Shown piece by piece: positions 1 through 26,700 of a stretch of DNA of 64,000 nt. Location of the stretch: contig NC_085106.1 in assembly GCF_963422355.1 (NCBI RefSeq), forward strand, positions 3,861,747 through 3,925,746, written 5' to 3'. The position numbers and the translations under genes are program-made. Positions within the stretch are counted from its first letter, which is position 1; each line of letters starts with the position of its first letter. Origin of the DNA: Corticium candelabrum (Eukaryota > Porifera > Homoscleromorpha > Homosclerophorida > Plakinidae). The notes under the pieces were generated by a model. The model saw nothing but the letters and a program-made list of their open reading frames with translations, did not search any database and had not been told where the DNA came from.

Positions 1-677
1 TTGTCCAGGTAATCTGCCAACTTCATGGGTTTTTGGATTTGAATGTAAACGGAACTAACAGACAGAGCTACTATAACCCAGAACTTTGTGATTTTGTTGT
101 GATGAAAATGGTTTTGAAATGAATGAATGAATTTGTTTTCGCAAAAAGAGTGTAGAACCCTCAGCATATACACAAAAAGAGCAGACACACTAGGCAGTTA
201 AATACTACGAAGCTACAACCACTTCTAGATTTAAACAAAGCTGTTCCCTTAGTGAGACCATTTTGTGCCAAAATCGCCCTCTTCAGGAAGCGGTCTTTTG
301 ACTCGTGCATTTCACTGATGTTTCTGTAAACCAATTCAAAACCTCTGATGAAATCTTGGATATTCATTCAAATGCAGCAAAATGGTATATCAATTTGTTT
401 CAGTTTTTGTTTGATTACCTTTGAAAACGATAACTATGAGCACATGCGCTGCAGTCCAGTTGGTCGGTTGGCCGTTCCTTGGTCTACAGAGGTATTGCTG
501 TAACCCTATCCCATGCGCACTGAGTTAATTAATTATACAACTTAATTAATTTAAACTCTTGCTATATAGTAAACTACAGTATCTGCAATAGTCCAAATTG
601 AAACCGTGTGGATTTAATATCAATTCCTGTTGTACTGACGAAACTAAAGACAGTCAAACCGATTTTTAAATTCGAGG

Positions 678-903
<226 letters not shown>

Positions 904-1031
904 TATATTATACATATATATTATATTATAGGTCCCATAGGGGACTAGCAGTAGATATATATATATATAGCCTATCTTGTTGTAGTCCCTCTGGCTAAAT
1001 ATAATCTCTAACACAAACTATAAGTACCTAC

Positions 1032-1490
1032 CTTCTCAAACCCATTAGAAGTATCCGGGGCTTTGATTCTGACACAACTGCACTGGTCACGACGTCATCA
1101 GAGTCGTTCTGTCCATACCTACAAACACACAGAAACACATCAGTCACACAGTTGCAAGATTGCTGCATTCGACGGGCCTCTCAGCTCGATTCCGCTTCGA
1201 CAGAGCCCGAATTTGACAAGGATTGCGACTAAAGAGGCGCAACACAATAAATGTCAGGTCATTTCGGGTCCCCTTCCGATGACCGTCACACTATTCTCCT
1301 CTTGCCCGTTTATTGACAGTAAATAATGTAGGTGGCTGTTTACTAACCCATATTCTCGTGGAAAAGAGCCCACGACGCTGTAGCTGCCATATTGTTCTTC
1401 TTCGCTATAATCAGACTAGAAAGAGCAAGACATGCAGTGCACACCTTATGTTACGCATCTCCATCATTCCAACAGGCTTACCGCACTCAT
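1032..1490 (-). CDS. RRAGC: Rag GTPase C/D, 5' end (partial)
   Basis: Three coding exons are visible on the minus strand: 1482-1490 (start codon, MSA), 1348-1415 and 1032-1118. They join in phase into an N-terminus with an SFPREYGYG stretch, then KPRILLMGLR at the last donor. Human RagC has a matching SFPKDFGYG stretch and KPRILLMGLRR just before its P-loop, from memory of the family. RagC/D pairs with RagA/B on lysosomes and recruits mTORC1 when amino acids are present. The next exon, which should carry the P-loop GKSS, is not in positions 1-1031, so an intron of more than 1 kb runs off the window. The start was chosen because ATG AGT GCG lies directly before a GTAAGC donor in phase 0. Family call is good; RagC versus RagD is not settled. 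Confidence 0.72.
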
Positions 1491-2073
1491 ACCGGCTGCT
1501 TTGAGGCGAAACCCGATGCACTGTCCGATCTCCCGGATGCCACGCCCACCGAGAAATACACGTATGCAAGGAGACAAGCATTACGACTCCCTGCAAGTTA
1601 TTGCCGCCAGGCAACTGTGAGAAGAACAAACAACAACTGTACGATAGTCAGTCCAATGTGCTCCAAACTTTTTTAATTTGTTTCTTTTTTGACTGTAATT
1701 ACAGTAGACGTGCACGTGCTGACTTAATTCTTTCGTTTACTGAAACGAATTCCTTTGAAATTTGTTTTAATTAAGTCTAAAGCTTCAATTTTTTTGAGAC
1801 GGTGCAGGTGATATATACAACGCAGCTGCAGTGGCAAGGGCCCCATAACCCCTTGGCCCACGCATGCGTCAATCTATCTTACCATCTTTGTACGTGTAGT
1901 GTACATACAGTATATCGTCTGATTTCATTCAACAATTGCCCATACGGTAATTAACAGTCGGAAACATGTCATCTGACAACTGTTGTGTTGTTTATCATTG
2001 ACAACTCGGCAACGTCTGTTCACTGTCTCCATATTGGAAACCCACCAATTTAATTAAGTGCTGGCTGCATTAA
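1491..2073. other. Intergenic, upstream of RagC/D
   Basis: This 0.58 kb separates the 3' end of the dikinase gene from the RagC/D start codon; both genes are on the minus strand. It should hold the RagC/D promoter and 5' UTR and the dikinase 3' UTR. I see no convincing exon or transposon in it. Confidence 0.5.
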
Positions 2074-17734
<15,661 letters not shown>

Positions 17735-18063
17735 GACTAGAAAACTACTCCCTGCACATCCCGTATGTGCACGTGAATGAAAGTTACACACATATAATCT
17801 CAAAATGTGTCTAAAATGCTCGATTTATTCTTTAAAAATGTATGACAAGGAAATATGATAGTCCAGTAGAAAATTCGGATATTGTAAATGTAGTTCCCGG
17901 ATTTAATCGTTAATATTAAATTGTCTCCTAGCAATTGTTGTAGAAACGAGGCAGGAAACTGGCTGTTCTTGTTCTACCATCATTTCGAGACTCTCTCTCT
18001 TTATTCTTTTAGCAAGGATCAGAACGGATATGCTAGAGCTGCTACTCGCGGGAATCAGACCTG
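17735..18063. promoter_or_regulatory. Putative bidirectional promoter, dikinase / SMKR1
   Basis: The dikinase start codon (minus, 17,734) and the SMKR1 start codon (plus, 18,064) face away from each other across 329 bp. Both promoters must lie here unless the dikinase has a further 5' exon. I see no clear TATA box. This is inferred from layout only. Confidence 0.5.
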
Positions 18064-18574
18064 ATGGTAAGTGCAGCACATGCTAGCACTATACTCTTCA
18101 TGCTCAAGGGCACAAATGCGCTAGACAACCGTTTCATCTGTTTGTTTATGAAACCCAGTGATCTTAGCGCTTGTGCGGTGTATCTTACCTACTGTAGGTT
18201 TCCCAGTTGCCATGACACTAGAGAGGCGTGACTTCACTTAGTAGACACACCACATGCAGTTGACAAGTTCATTAGGCAAACTGATTAATTTCTTGCAGAC
18301 TGAAGACAAGAAACCTAAGAAAGCTGGAGGAAAGAAGAAAGCAGCTGGTGGTAAGAAGAAAGGTGGCAAGAGGAAAGGCGGAAAGAAGAAGAAGGGATCA
18401 TCAAAGAAGAACGCCAGCAAAGAGCCCAAGAAACCCGTTGATCCAATGGGTTCGGGAGCAATGAAAAATGCCTACTACATATGCCATTCGGCTGTAGACT
18501 TCTTAGAAAAGAGAGGATTCGGTTGGCCAGAGAAGCCAAAGACGAAGAAGAAAAGAAAGAAGAAAAAGAAGTAG
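18064..18574 (+). CDS. SMKR1: Small lysine-rich protein 1 (SMKR1)
   Basis: Two exons: 18064-18066, where the ATG is the last codon before a GTAAGT donor, and 18299-18574. They give 92 aa. The protein starts MTEDKKPKK, has runs of GGKKK, then the conserved core NAYYICHSAVDFLEKRGFGWP, and ends in poly-Lys. The core agrees with vertebrate SMKR1 ([21 protein letters not shown] type, from memory), as does the small size. Vertebrate SMKR1 is little studied. The start was chosen because the ATG at 18,031 gives a frame that does not match exon 2, whereas ATG at the exon end joins in phase 0. The 3' end converges on NRF1. Confidence 0.85.
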
Positions 18575-18985
18575 AGAGTGAGATGCATGTGAATGGTAGC
18601 AAGTAGTGTAGTAGAAATCTTGCCATATGGATATAGCTCACTCCTGTCAACACTTTTGTATCCGATTTGTATACCAATCTAAGATTAATTAAATTATTAA
18701 TATATTTTTGGTATGTGTAGCCTAAACAGACCACTCCTTCTGGCTAGGTTCCTATAGACACGTGCGCTACATGTCACGTGTGTATAGGTCCATGTGGTTT
18801 CACGTGTCCTTGATTTATTGACTAAACAATACATGTAACTGCACGTGTACACTACTCGATATGACACAAATAGCAAGAATCGAGATCTTAAAACATCACA
18901 AATGTCTCGGCTGTCTTGTCTACAATATATTTGTACTGCTATGTGTATAAATGCTAACAACAATGATGAAGGGATGCGGTTGAGT
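18575..18985. other. Intergenic between convergent SMKR1 and NRF1
   Basis: About 0.4 kb holding both 3' UTRs. AATTAAATTATTAATATAT near 18,686 could serve SMKR1 polyadenylation. No other feature seen. Confidence 0.5.
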
Positions 18986-20560
18986 TCAGGAGGATTCGAG
19001 TGTCACCTCCGACTGCGAGACGTGCACCATTCCTTCTTGACCAACATCGTATTCGGCCTCTCCATCTTCTTTTATCTCCGTCACGGTCACGATTTCTGTA
19101 GTGGGTATACTTGAAACGAGAACTGCTCCTTCGGTTTCCACATGAGCTGATTGTGATTGCCCGTTTTCAATGTAGGATGCAGTATCACCAATGGGAGCCG
19201 CTCCTGCACCATCCAGGATGTGCGAGGCAGCCACCTCGGCTAGAGCTGCAACACCTTGTGCTGCTTCTCCTTGTAGTACTTGTGCCGCTTGAGCATGCGC
19301 TTGAGCCACGATGGCTGCCGTGTTTGGATCCGACAGATCAACTGCCAGGTACGAGATGGTGCCATCCGGGTTGATTTGTTGAATAAGCTGAGTGTTGGGT
19401 GGAAGTTGTTGTAGCTGCTGAGCTGTGAGTCCTGGTAATCCATGATGGTCTTGCATTATCACAGCTGTTTGTCCTACATATTGTCTCTTCGCAGCCGGCT
19501 CATCTGTACCATCATTCATTTCAGGGAAAAGATCCTGTCGACCAAAATGAGTGTAACAATTCTTGACAATCTGCCTCAGGGCCTCCGTCCACGGGGTTCT
19601 CCTCTTCTCTTCCTCACTTCTCGCATCACTTCTGACATTCTGCCAAGGTAAACCCTCTGGCCACCAAGGCGGCTTCAAATCTTCCTTGCCCCATCCGGGT
19701 TTCGGCCGACCTGTAGCATACTTCAGCATCTCGGGTATGAAGGCACGCAACTGAGCTTGTGTCATCTTGTCCAGCGGTGTTGGGATGCCGTCGCAAACGA
19801 GAGCTGGCAGACTATGCAACGACTCGTCGTGACGTTGAGGAGTGGGAGTCTGTTGTTGTAGAGCGGCAGAGAGCTGACTCATTATGACGTCTCGGTGTTT
19901 GTTCAGCGACTCCTCCATTGCCGGCGAGCCTACCACCTTGAGCTGTTGAGAAGGCGCAGACTTGGACGGCTGGCAGAGAACGACGGCAGCGTGCTGCCCT
20001 ATACGCGCGTAATACTCGTCAATCGTGCTTTTCAGCTTCCTCAACAGTCGCGTCGACTGACGCTTACGCACCGACGGGTTTGTCTCGAATAGAAAGCCAC
20101 TCGGTCGTTTGCGCTTCCTTCCCGTCGCAACAGCTGCGGCCGCCGCAACGCCAATGGGCCCCGCAGCGGCCAGCTGCGACGTCAACTCGTCGTCGCCGAC
20201 GCTGGCGAGAAGCTGCGCGTCGTCTAGCCCTTCCTCGTCCGACGACGAATCGCTCATGTCGTCGAGGTCTTCGATGGCGCTCTGAGACGTTGACATCATC
20301 GCGTATCGATCTCGGGAGGTTATCGAGAGCGAACGGGTCGGAGTTTCGGCCTCCGTCAATCCGACGCCGTCGCCGCGACTCGCGTAATCGTCTGCAATTT
20401 GTGCGATGGCTTCGTCTCCATGGGCGCGAACATGGTGTGTTGCATGTTCTTGATGGCCAATGGCGAGCTCTTCTTGACTTTCTGTCAGAGTCTGGTGGTT
20501 GACCGGGACCGCACCCAGTTGGACGGCGTCGTTCAATCTATGAGTCTGCGTAGATGCCAT
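18986..20560 (-). CDS. NRF1: Nuclear respiratory factor 1, intronless
   Basis: A single open exon encodes 524 aa starting MASTQTH. NRF1 is a homodimeric transcription factor that binds GCGCANGCGC-type sites and activates nuclear genes for mitochondrial function. Residues about 103-125 are acidic and serine-rich (SDSSSDEE). The DNA-binding and dimerisation domain covers about 147-345: RKRKRPSGFLFETNPSVRK, TRLLRKLKSTIDEY, then DKMTQAQLRAFIPEMLKY, GRPKPGWGKE and WPEGLPWQNVRSD. These match human NRF1 closely. The C-terminal part is Gln/Ala-rich (AQAHAQAAQVLQGEAAQ) and fits the activation domain. Length is close to human (503 aa). An upstream in-frame Met at 20,617 would add 19 residues, but MAST fits better. 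The lack of any intron stands out beside intron-rich neighbours. The 5' half is GC-rich. Confidence 0.95.
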   Translation of the reverse strand: MASTQTHRLNDAVQLGAVPVNHQTLTESQEELAIGHQEHATHHVRAHGDEAIAQIADDYASRGDGVGLTEAETPTRSLSITSRDRYAMMSTSQSAIEDLDDMSDSSSDEEGLDDAQLLASVGDDELTSQLAAAGPIGVAAAAAVATGRKRKRPSGFLFETNPSVRKRQSTRLLRKLKSTIDEYYARIGQHAAVVLCQPSKSAPSQQLKVVGSPAMEESLNKHRDVIMSQLSAALQQQTPTPQRHDESLHSLPALVCDGIPTPLDKMTQAQLRAFIPEMLKYATGRPKPGWGKEDLKPPWWPEGLPWQNVRSDARSEEEKRRTPWTEALRQIVKNCYTHFGRQDLFPEMNDGTDEPAAKRQYVGQTAVIMQDHHGLPGLTAQQLQQLPPNTQLIQQINPDGTISYLAVDLSDPNTAAIVAQAHAQAAQVLQGEAAQGVAALAEVAASHILDGAGAAPIGDTASYIENGQSQSAHVETEGAVLVSSIPTTEIVTVTEIKEDGEAEYDVGQEGMVHVSQSEVTLESS

Positions 20561-20942
20561 CCGGCCCAAGGCGCAGTCTCTTGGTCGTCTTGCTCGAGTT
20601 TGCGCGTAAAAAAACAATATGGAGGAGCCACAAAGTGAGCATGCGCAAAACCGTTCTAACGCACGTTAACTATAATACAAAAGTAACAAGCAATTTACAC
20701 CTACAGGCTACTACAGACCTGATGTGTCTCTATCACTTCCTAATAATTAAATATCAACCAGGACTACCACAGCTTGTGAGAAAATAACGCACTAAGTAAA
20801 CATCTGCAAACAGCAGGTCAGAACATTATTCATTAAAAAGCCTCCAATAAAAGGCAACAACACTACCCAAACGTTTCAGTTAAAACACTCTAAACTCGAA
20901 CTCAAAACTCAACAAAACATTTCTCTACCATAGACTTTAATT
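20561..20942. promoter_or_regulatory. Intergenic upstream of NRF1
   Basis: 0.38 kb between the NRF1 start and the stop codon of the Tudor gene (both minus). It should carry the NRF1 promoter and the Tudor 3' UTR. A GCGCA step at 20,639-20,647 (GCATGCGCA) resembles half an NRF1 site, close to its own start; this is suggestive only. Confidence 0.4.
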
Positions 20943-23701
20943 TCAACCAGGCAATGTTTTCGACTCACTGTCGCCTAGATAACTATCGTTCGCTCGAGCT
21001 ACCCCTGCATCAATCAGCAGCTTGGCAATGCCGACATCTTCATCGTCAGCACCAGTGTTGTACAGACTAATGAACAACCTGCCTGGATACCTACAGAGTA
21101 GATGGTTATCAGACTGCTCGATCGAAATTCTGCGAAATAACTGACCGAAAATGAACTTGAGCACAAAGAAGCTTTCCAACAGTACATTGATGAAATAACT
21201 CTCTGTCAATGACACACAATGGCTGTTTACATTACACTAACTTTCAGCACAAGTCACTTACTAAATTTAGGCACAAATGAATATAAAAATATAAGGGGCC
21301 GTCCGTAATTGTCAACAGATTTTACAAAACGAAAAACTTTTGTTCTTTTCGTACCCCACCCACCCACCCACCCCTCAAAACGAAAGTTACATTAATGTTG
21401 ATATGATGATATATGACCCAGGCATATATATCTAGACAAAAATGTCTACATATAACAAAGAACACTACACACTTTCAAGAAGGCTAAGCTCGAGATTTAC
21501 TAAAACAGAATGACAGATCGCTGAGCAACCCATACAACAATCGCTGAGCGTTGTCAATCCCAAGTTGCCACTCTTGCACACGAGTGACGGTAGTGTGACT
21601 ATAGTATTTTGCGTTCAATTATATCCGAATCCAGCATTCAATTATCCAATTGAGGCATTCAATTATCTGATTTGCGCATTCAATTATCCAATGTTCTGTC
21701 ATAGAAGTACCAAATTATAGAAATAATTATTTCAGTCTGACACGTAAAGTCAAAGCCGTGCACATTTCTTTCATGACGTCTTTCTATGATGCTCACTCAC
21801 GTTTCAGCTGAACAATAAATGATTGATTCAACCAAGGTGGGAAAACGTCGTGAAATTCGAACTCTTGATTATAGCTATAAACTCCCGCAACGACGCATGA
21901 TGGACTGTTGCATGGTATCACGCAGGACGCGCGGTTTACAAAGTATGCGGATTACACCATGATTGACGGAGCAAGGCGTTGTAGGCTTCCTAGATATGTA
22001 GATTTAGTTCGCTCCCAACAGCTTACTTAGACCTCCACAGAAACATGGAACATCAAGATTAGTGAAAAGAAAATTATCGTACAACAAACGCTAAAAATTC
22101 ACGCTAAAGTCAAGATTAATTACAAATTATTGCGTCTAGACAGCTGATGAATGATGATATTTGAGCAGCTGCCCAACCACAGACTATGTAAGTTATTTAG
22201 TTCTTCATGTTATTGCACAGCCATACGCAACGGATAATAGAACGCCTGAATCGGATAATTGAACGCCGGATTCAGATAATTGAATGAGAAATACTATAGT
22301 TGCATCACTGTCTGTCAAAGGGTGTTTCTAATTCTCAGCAATTAAAAACTATGATAACAATGCTCTTAACTGTCATTTCCTAGAGAACAGTCACTCCTGC
22401 AAAGTTTCATTGGTCAAGTTATTTCGTATTATTAAACCCACATAAATGGTCTTCATGTTCTCGAAGAATGCCTTCCTGTCGTCCAAAGGAGATAACTTCC
22501 ACAGTGCCTCAATGACAGAGTAGTAGAGACTACTACTAATGTTCTCAAATTTTGAGAAGAACGGATTCTTACTGCGCCGTCGACCAAAAAGGGTTTTCTG
22601 TATGGTAGGCCGCCATGTCTGGTTTCTACCTGGGATGCCAGAGCAGTTTGCATGTATACATGTACTACGCTGTACACCGTTATCAACATTTTTTACCAAA
22701 ACAAAAATGGCTTTCAACCCACCCACCCACATGCAAAAGTTTTTCGTTTCGTAAAACTGTCGACAATTACAGACGGTCCCCTAAGGCCACGTAAAATTAA
22801 TTACTTATTGATTGTCAGAATTTCTAAAAAATGGGACAAACGGTTGACTTCTATTGTTACGTTTCTATTTGTTAATTGATATGTGTATGTCTGCCATGGT
22901 TGATTTACGTTATGAAAACCTAATACGGGCATCCATCATAAAACTGCAACAGCAAAGAGCCATGATCTCAATGGAAGACAAGATGCGTGAACAACAAACG
23001 AGTAATGTTCTGCACTCTTATCCACACTCATGGAATTTGTTGACATCACAATGCCACTGATGCGAGTAAAATCTCAGCTAACAAAAAGGCACTAGAAAAT
23101 GTCTCAGCTCTACCTGGTATCCTGAGTACGTGGAAAGCTATAGGCTAGCAGCTCAATGGTATACACATGTCCAATATGTCAAACGTAACAGTAGGCACGT
23201 GGACCTGCCACATATGTTCGTGCAGTAAACAGTACACATACAGTACATACCATAAAATTTCAAAACCCAGAATTAAAATAAAAAATTCGTGGAGCAGGCT
23301 CAAAATTGGGATGGACAATGATGATCAATAAGTAATAAATTTGCATGATCTAATTTCTATACATTACGAGTAAGATACAAAGACTTCCAAACATGGCAAT
23401 CCAATATGTTACGAGACATTGACAATAATAATCAGAAAAAGCATTTTCAGTGTAACTTGTGATGTGGACAAGACATCAAGAATGAAAATATCGAGATAAA
23501 ATGTTATTCTGGTGTAATCGTGTTACCTGGCATCTTGTGACCATTCAGTTCCATATGGCTCGACTCCTACGAGATGACATTCCACAGACTGGAAAGGAAG
23601 ATGTTGAAACCTCTGATCCATTGGTAGCAAGCTATCCTCAGAAACGTACTCGCAATCTCCATAGTCAACCCAGAATACCTACAACATGACCACATGTCCA
23701 A

Positions 23702-23773
<72 letters not shown>

Positions 23774-26700
23774 GAGCGAAGGAAACGACCGGACTATTCT
23801 GGAAGTCCATTTCCCCAGTGGGCAATTACTGTAACTTCCAGAATGGAGTATACCTAATTAAATATATTACCATGTGACGAGCTACCAAGTGTGTTCACAA
23901 AAATCATGTGATCTTAAATTGCTACAGTATTCTCTTAACTTGATATTTTCTACATGCAGCCACCACTGCGTTTTGATAAGGGATGTACATTGCATGTACA
24001 CTTGCTTACTTGTGCTGCTATACCACCAAATGTAACCCCCATGGCAATGTGTGGTTACCTTGTCACCATACGCAATGCATGCACATTGCTGTTTACAAGC
24101 ATACGATGCCGAATTCACGCTCTGTCTCCATGCGCTTACATTTGTTTCCACAAGACATTCATGCTCTGTCACTGTGCTTACATACGGTACTAAGGTCAGA
24201 CCTAATGTAAGTTCGTTTAAATAGCTTACACAACGTTTTCATTCACAAATCACGTGTAAGCTAGTGTGTACACGGTAGATGTGACTTCGTTACGCAGTGC
24301 ACATCCGAGACGCACACCATGATGGCTGCCAAAACGCCTAAAATAGTAAATCTTAGAAAGCAAGACATTTCTAGCCAGTCTCATCAAACTTTGCACTCGA
24401 GATAACCAAAATGGTCTTTGGATTACGAACATTTCCAAAGCTTCTGACCATCATGGCTTCAACAATGGCTATTCCTCCATTACGATAAGACTGAAGACGA
24501 ATACGAATTACTGTAAGACTTCGACAAGAATCGACTATTTAGAGATTCAAACAAGACATTCATGAATAAATGTCACAAAATAAGTCGCTGCCCATTTGTC
24601 AAATTCTTAGAGGTCATAGCAACCATTGCTGTCCTTCTGCATGGTTGTGTATCCCTATCCACTGACACTAATTTGGAGTATTCAGCCAATCAAACCTCAA
24701 TCGAATGAGAATAAGTGGAAGTCATCCATCACAAGACAAAGCATGTATACACACATACATACAGTACATACAAATATACCATATTACCCCGCCTAGAAGG
24801 GCAGGAGCTCTTATTAGAACACTTGGCACTATGTGCTTTCGTCCAGTGTGGTTAGGGAATAAGGTAGAAGCCATGGAATTCCTTGGAGATCACAGACAAA
24901 GGAAAACATCAATGGTAGCTACAGTTTCTGATGAAATTTTGCAGGATTTCTAACTGATGCACAGAGCAGTTGTCACTGAAAATATATTTGTGAAGGAAGC
25001 AACCAAATAAGAATCAGAAATATAACTATCAGTGATGTCTTCTTTGTCTGCAATCCTTCAAATTCCATGGCTTCTACCCTATTCCCTAACTACACTCACT
25101 GTACAAAAGCACATAGTACCAAATGTTCTAATCAGAGCCCCTGCCCTTCTAGGCGGGGGTAATACGGTATGTAACATTGAGAGTGCTTGTTGATTTGCAT
25201 ATACACATGAATGGAATGTATATATGCATATCCATGGGCATATCCACATACCCTACTGGACAAAATATTGGTGAGAAATATTCATTGGTGGTTTCAGTCA
25301 CCACCAATAGATAGCATTTGCTAATGCTTTGCCTCAAAATGCTTCCATGGCAACCCATGTGGTCATGTGGGCATAATGAATAGAAATAGTAAATATAAAT
25401 AATCCAAGACATGAAATTACAAAATAAAATCCACGACTAGACATTTTCAAGAGAAGTGCAAACATAAATTCACACCAATATCTCATAAAAACAATGTCCA
25501 TCATTCTGTGCGTGATAAATTCTATTTAAAATGGGTGACTGTCTACATCTCATCTAAACAGAAAGCACTGCTGCAACTAAAATCGGTTGGCAAACTGTAT
25601 ATGTATGTATGTACGTATGTATGTATGTATGTATGTACATACGTATGTGTGCACAACACATGCAATAAGGAACACAACCTTTACAACTCCGTCTGCTTTA
25701 CTGCCATCAATAACAACAGCTCTGTACCATTGTTTATCTCGCTGAGAAAGTGCACACACCCACTCGCCAACTGACACGTCAATAACGTCGTGACTGAACC
25801 GACTCTTGCTGTTACCAAACTTCCTATCCATCATAGACGTCACGATACCACTACAAGCAAACACCAAATGTATTTCATAGTCACTCACTGCAACACGTCC
25901 GTCAACTCCGCCAATTTCTGCCCATTTGTCTCATCCGACTCTCCATCTGACAACAACTCATTAAGATTACCACTCAGCATAAGTATAACAAATCGCTGTG
26001 CAATTACCGGAATCATAATCATCCATCATGTTTCGTGATCCCTGTGGAAGTTGCACCCAAAATAGATGTGGATGAGTCACAGCAGTCACAACGACCGATA
26101 TCCAATTTCCAATCGCTGGCAAAGAAATGAGGTTTTTGCTCACGTATACAGCCCCAGCATCGTCTGTCCATTTCAAGAAAAAAATAATTTCAACAGACAA
26201 ATACATATAGCAAACAAGCATAAAGCTAACCAGGTGCTACATGCTTGTATCGACAAGTATCTCCTCTTCGACACCAACCTAGACTATAAAAGCGACAAAT
26301 GCTCTTCTCGTCGCGTCTGCCTTCTGAATTTGCTGAGCAAAATGCAGGTATATTAAAACAATGACCGCGACATTATGAACTTGTTTACCGTAGCCAAACA
26401 AAGCCACATCTGCATCATCCGGATTGAGACGATACGTGTTTCTAATAGACTCGTGTTCTGCTCTCATTGGATCCCAATCACCAAATACATCGTCTACACT
26501 AGGTGAAGCAGCAGCCACCAAGTTGTGCCCCTGATTCACTGAATGCTCATCGGATTGCTCATCTGTTGACAGTCATCATACCCAAAATGTAAATTCAATT
26601 ATTACTGCTAAATTACCGTCTTGGTCTGTAGTCACATTCTTTGGCTTCAATGTCCACGAGTCAGCAAGTCTGGCATCGACCAATGACTGGTTGATATAAA

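Noticed and set aside
20080-20502. 140-codon Arg-rich open frame on the plus strand
   Set aside because: Antisense to the GC-rich NRF1 coding exon; composition follows NRF1 codons.
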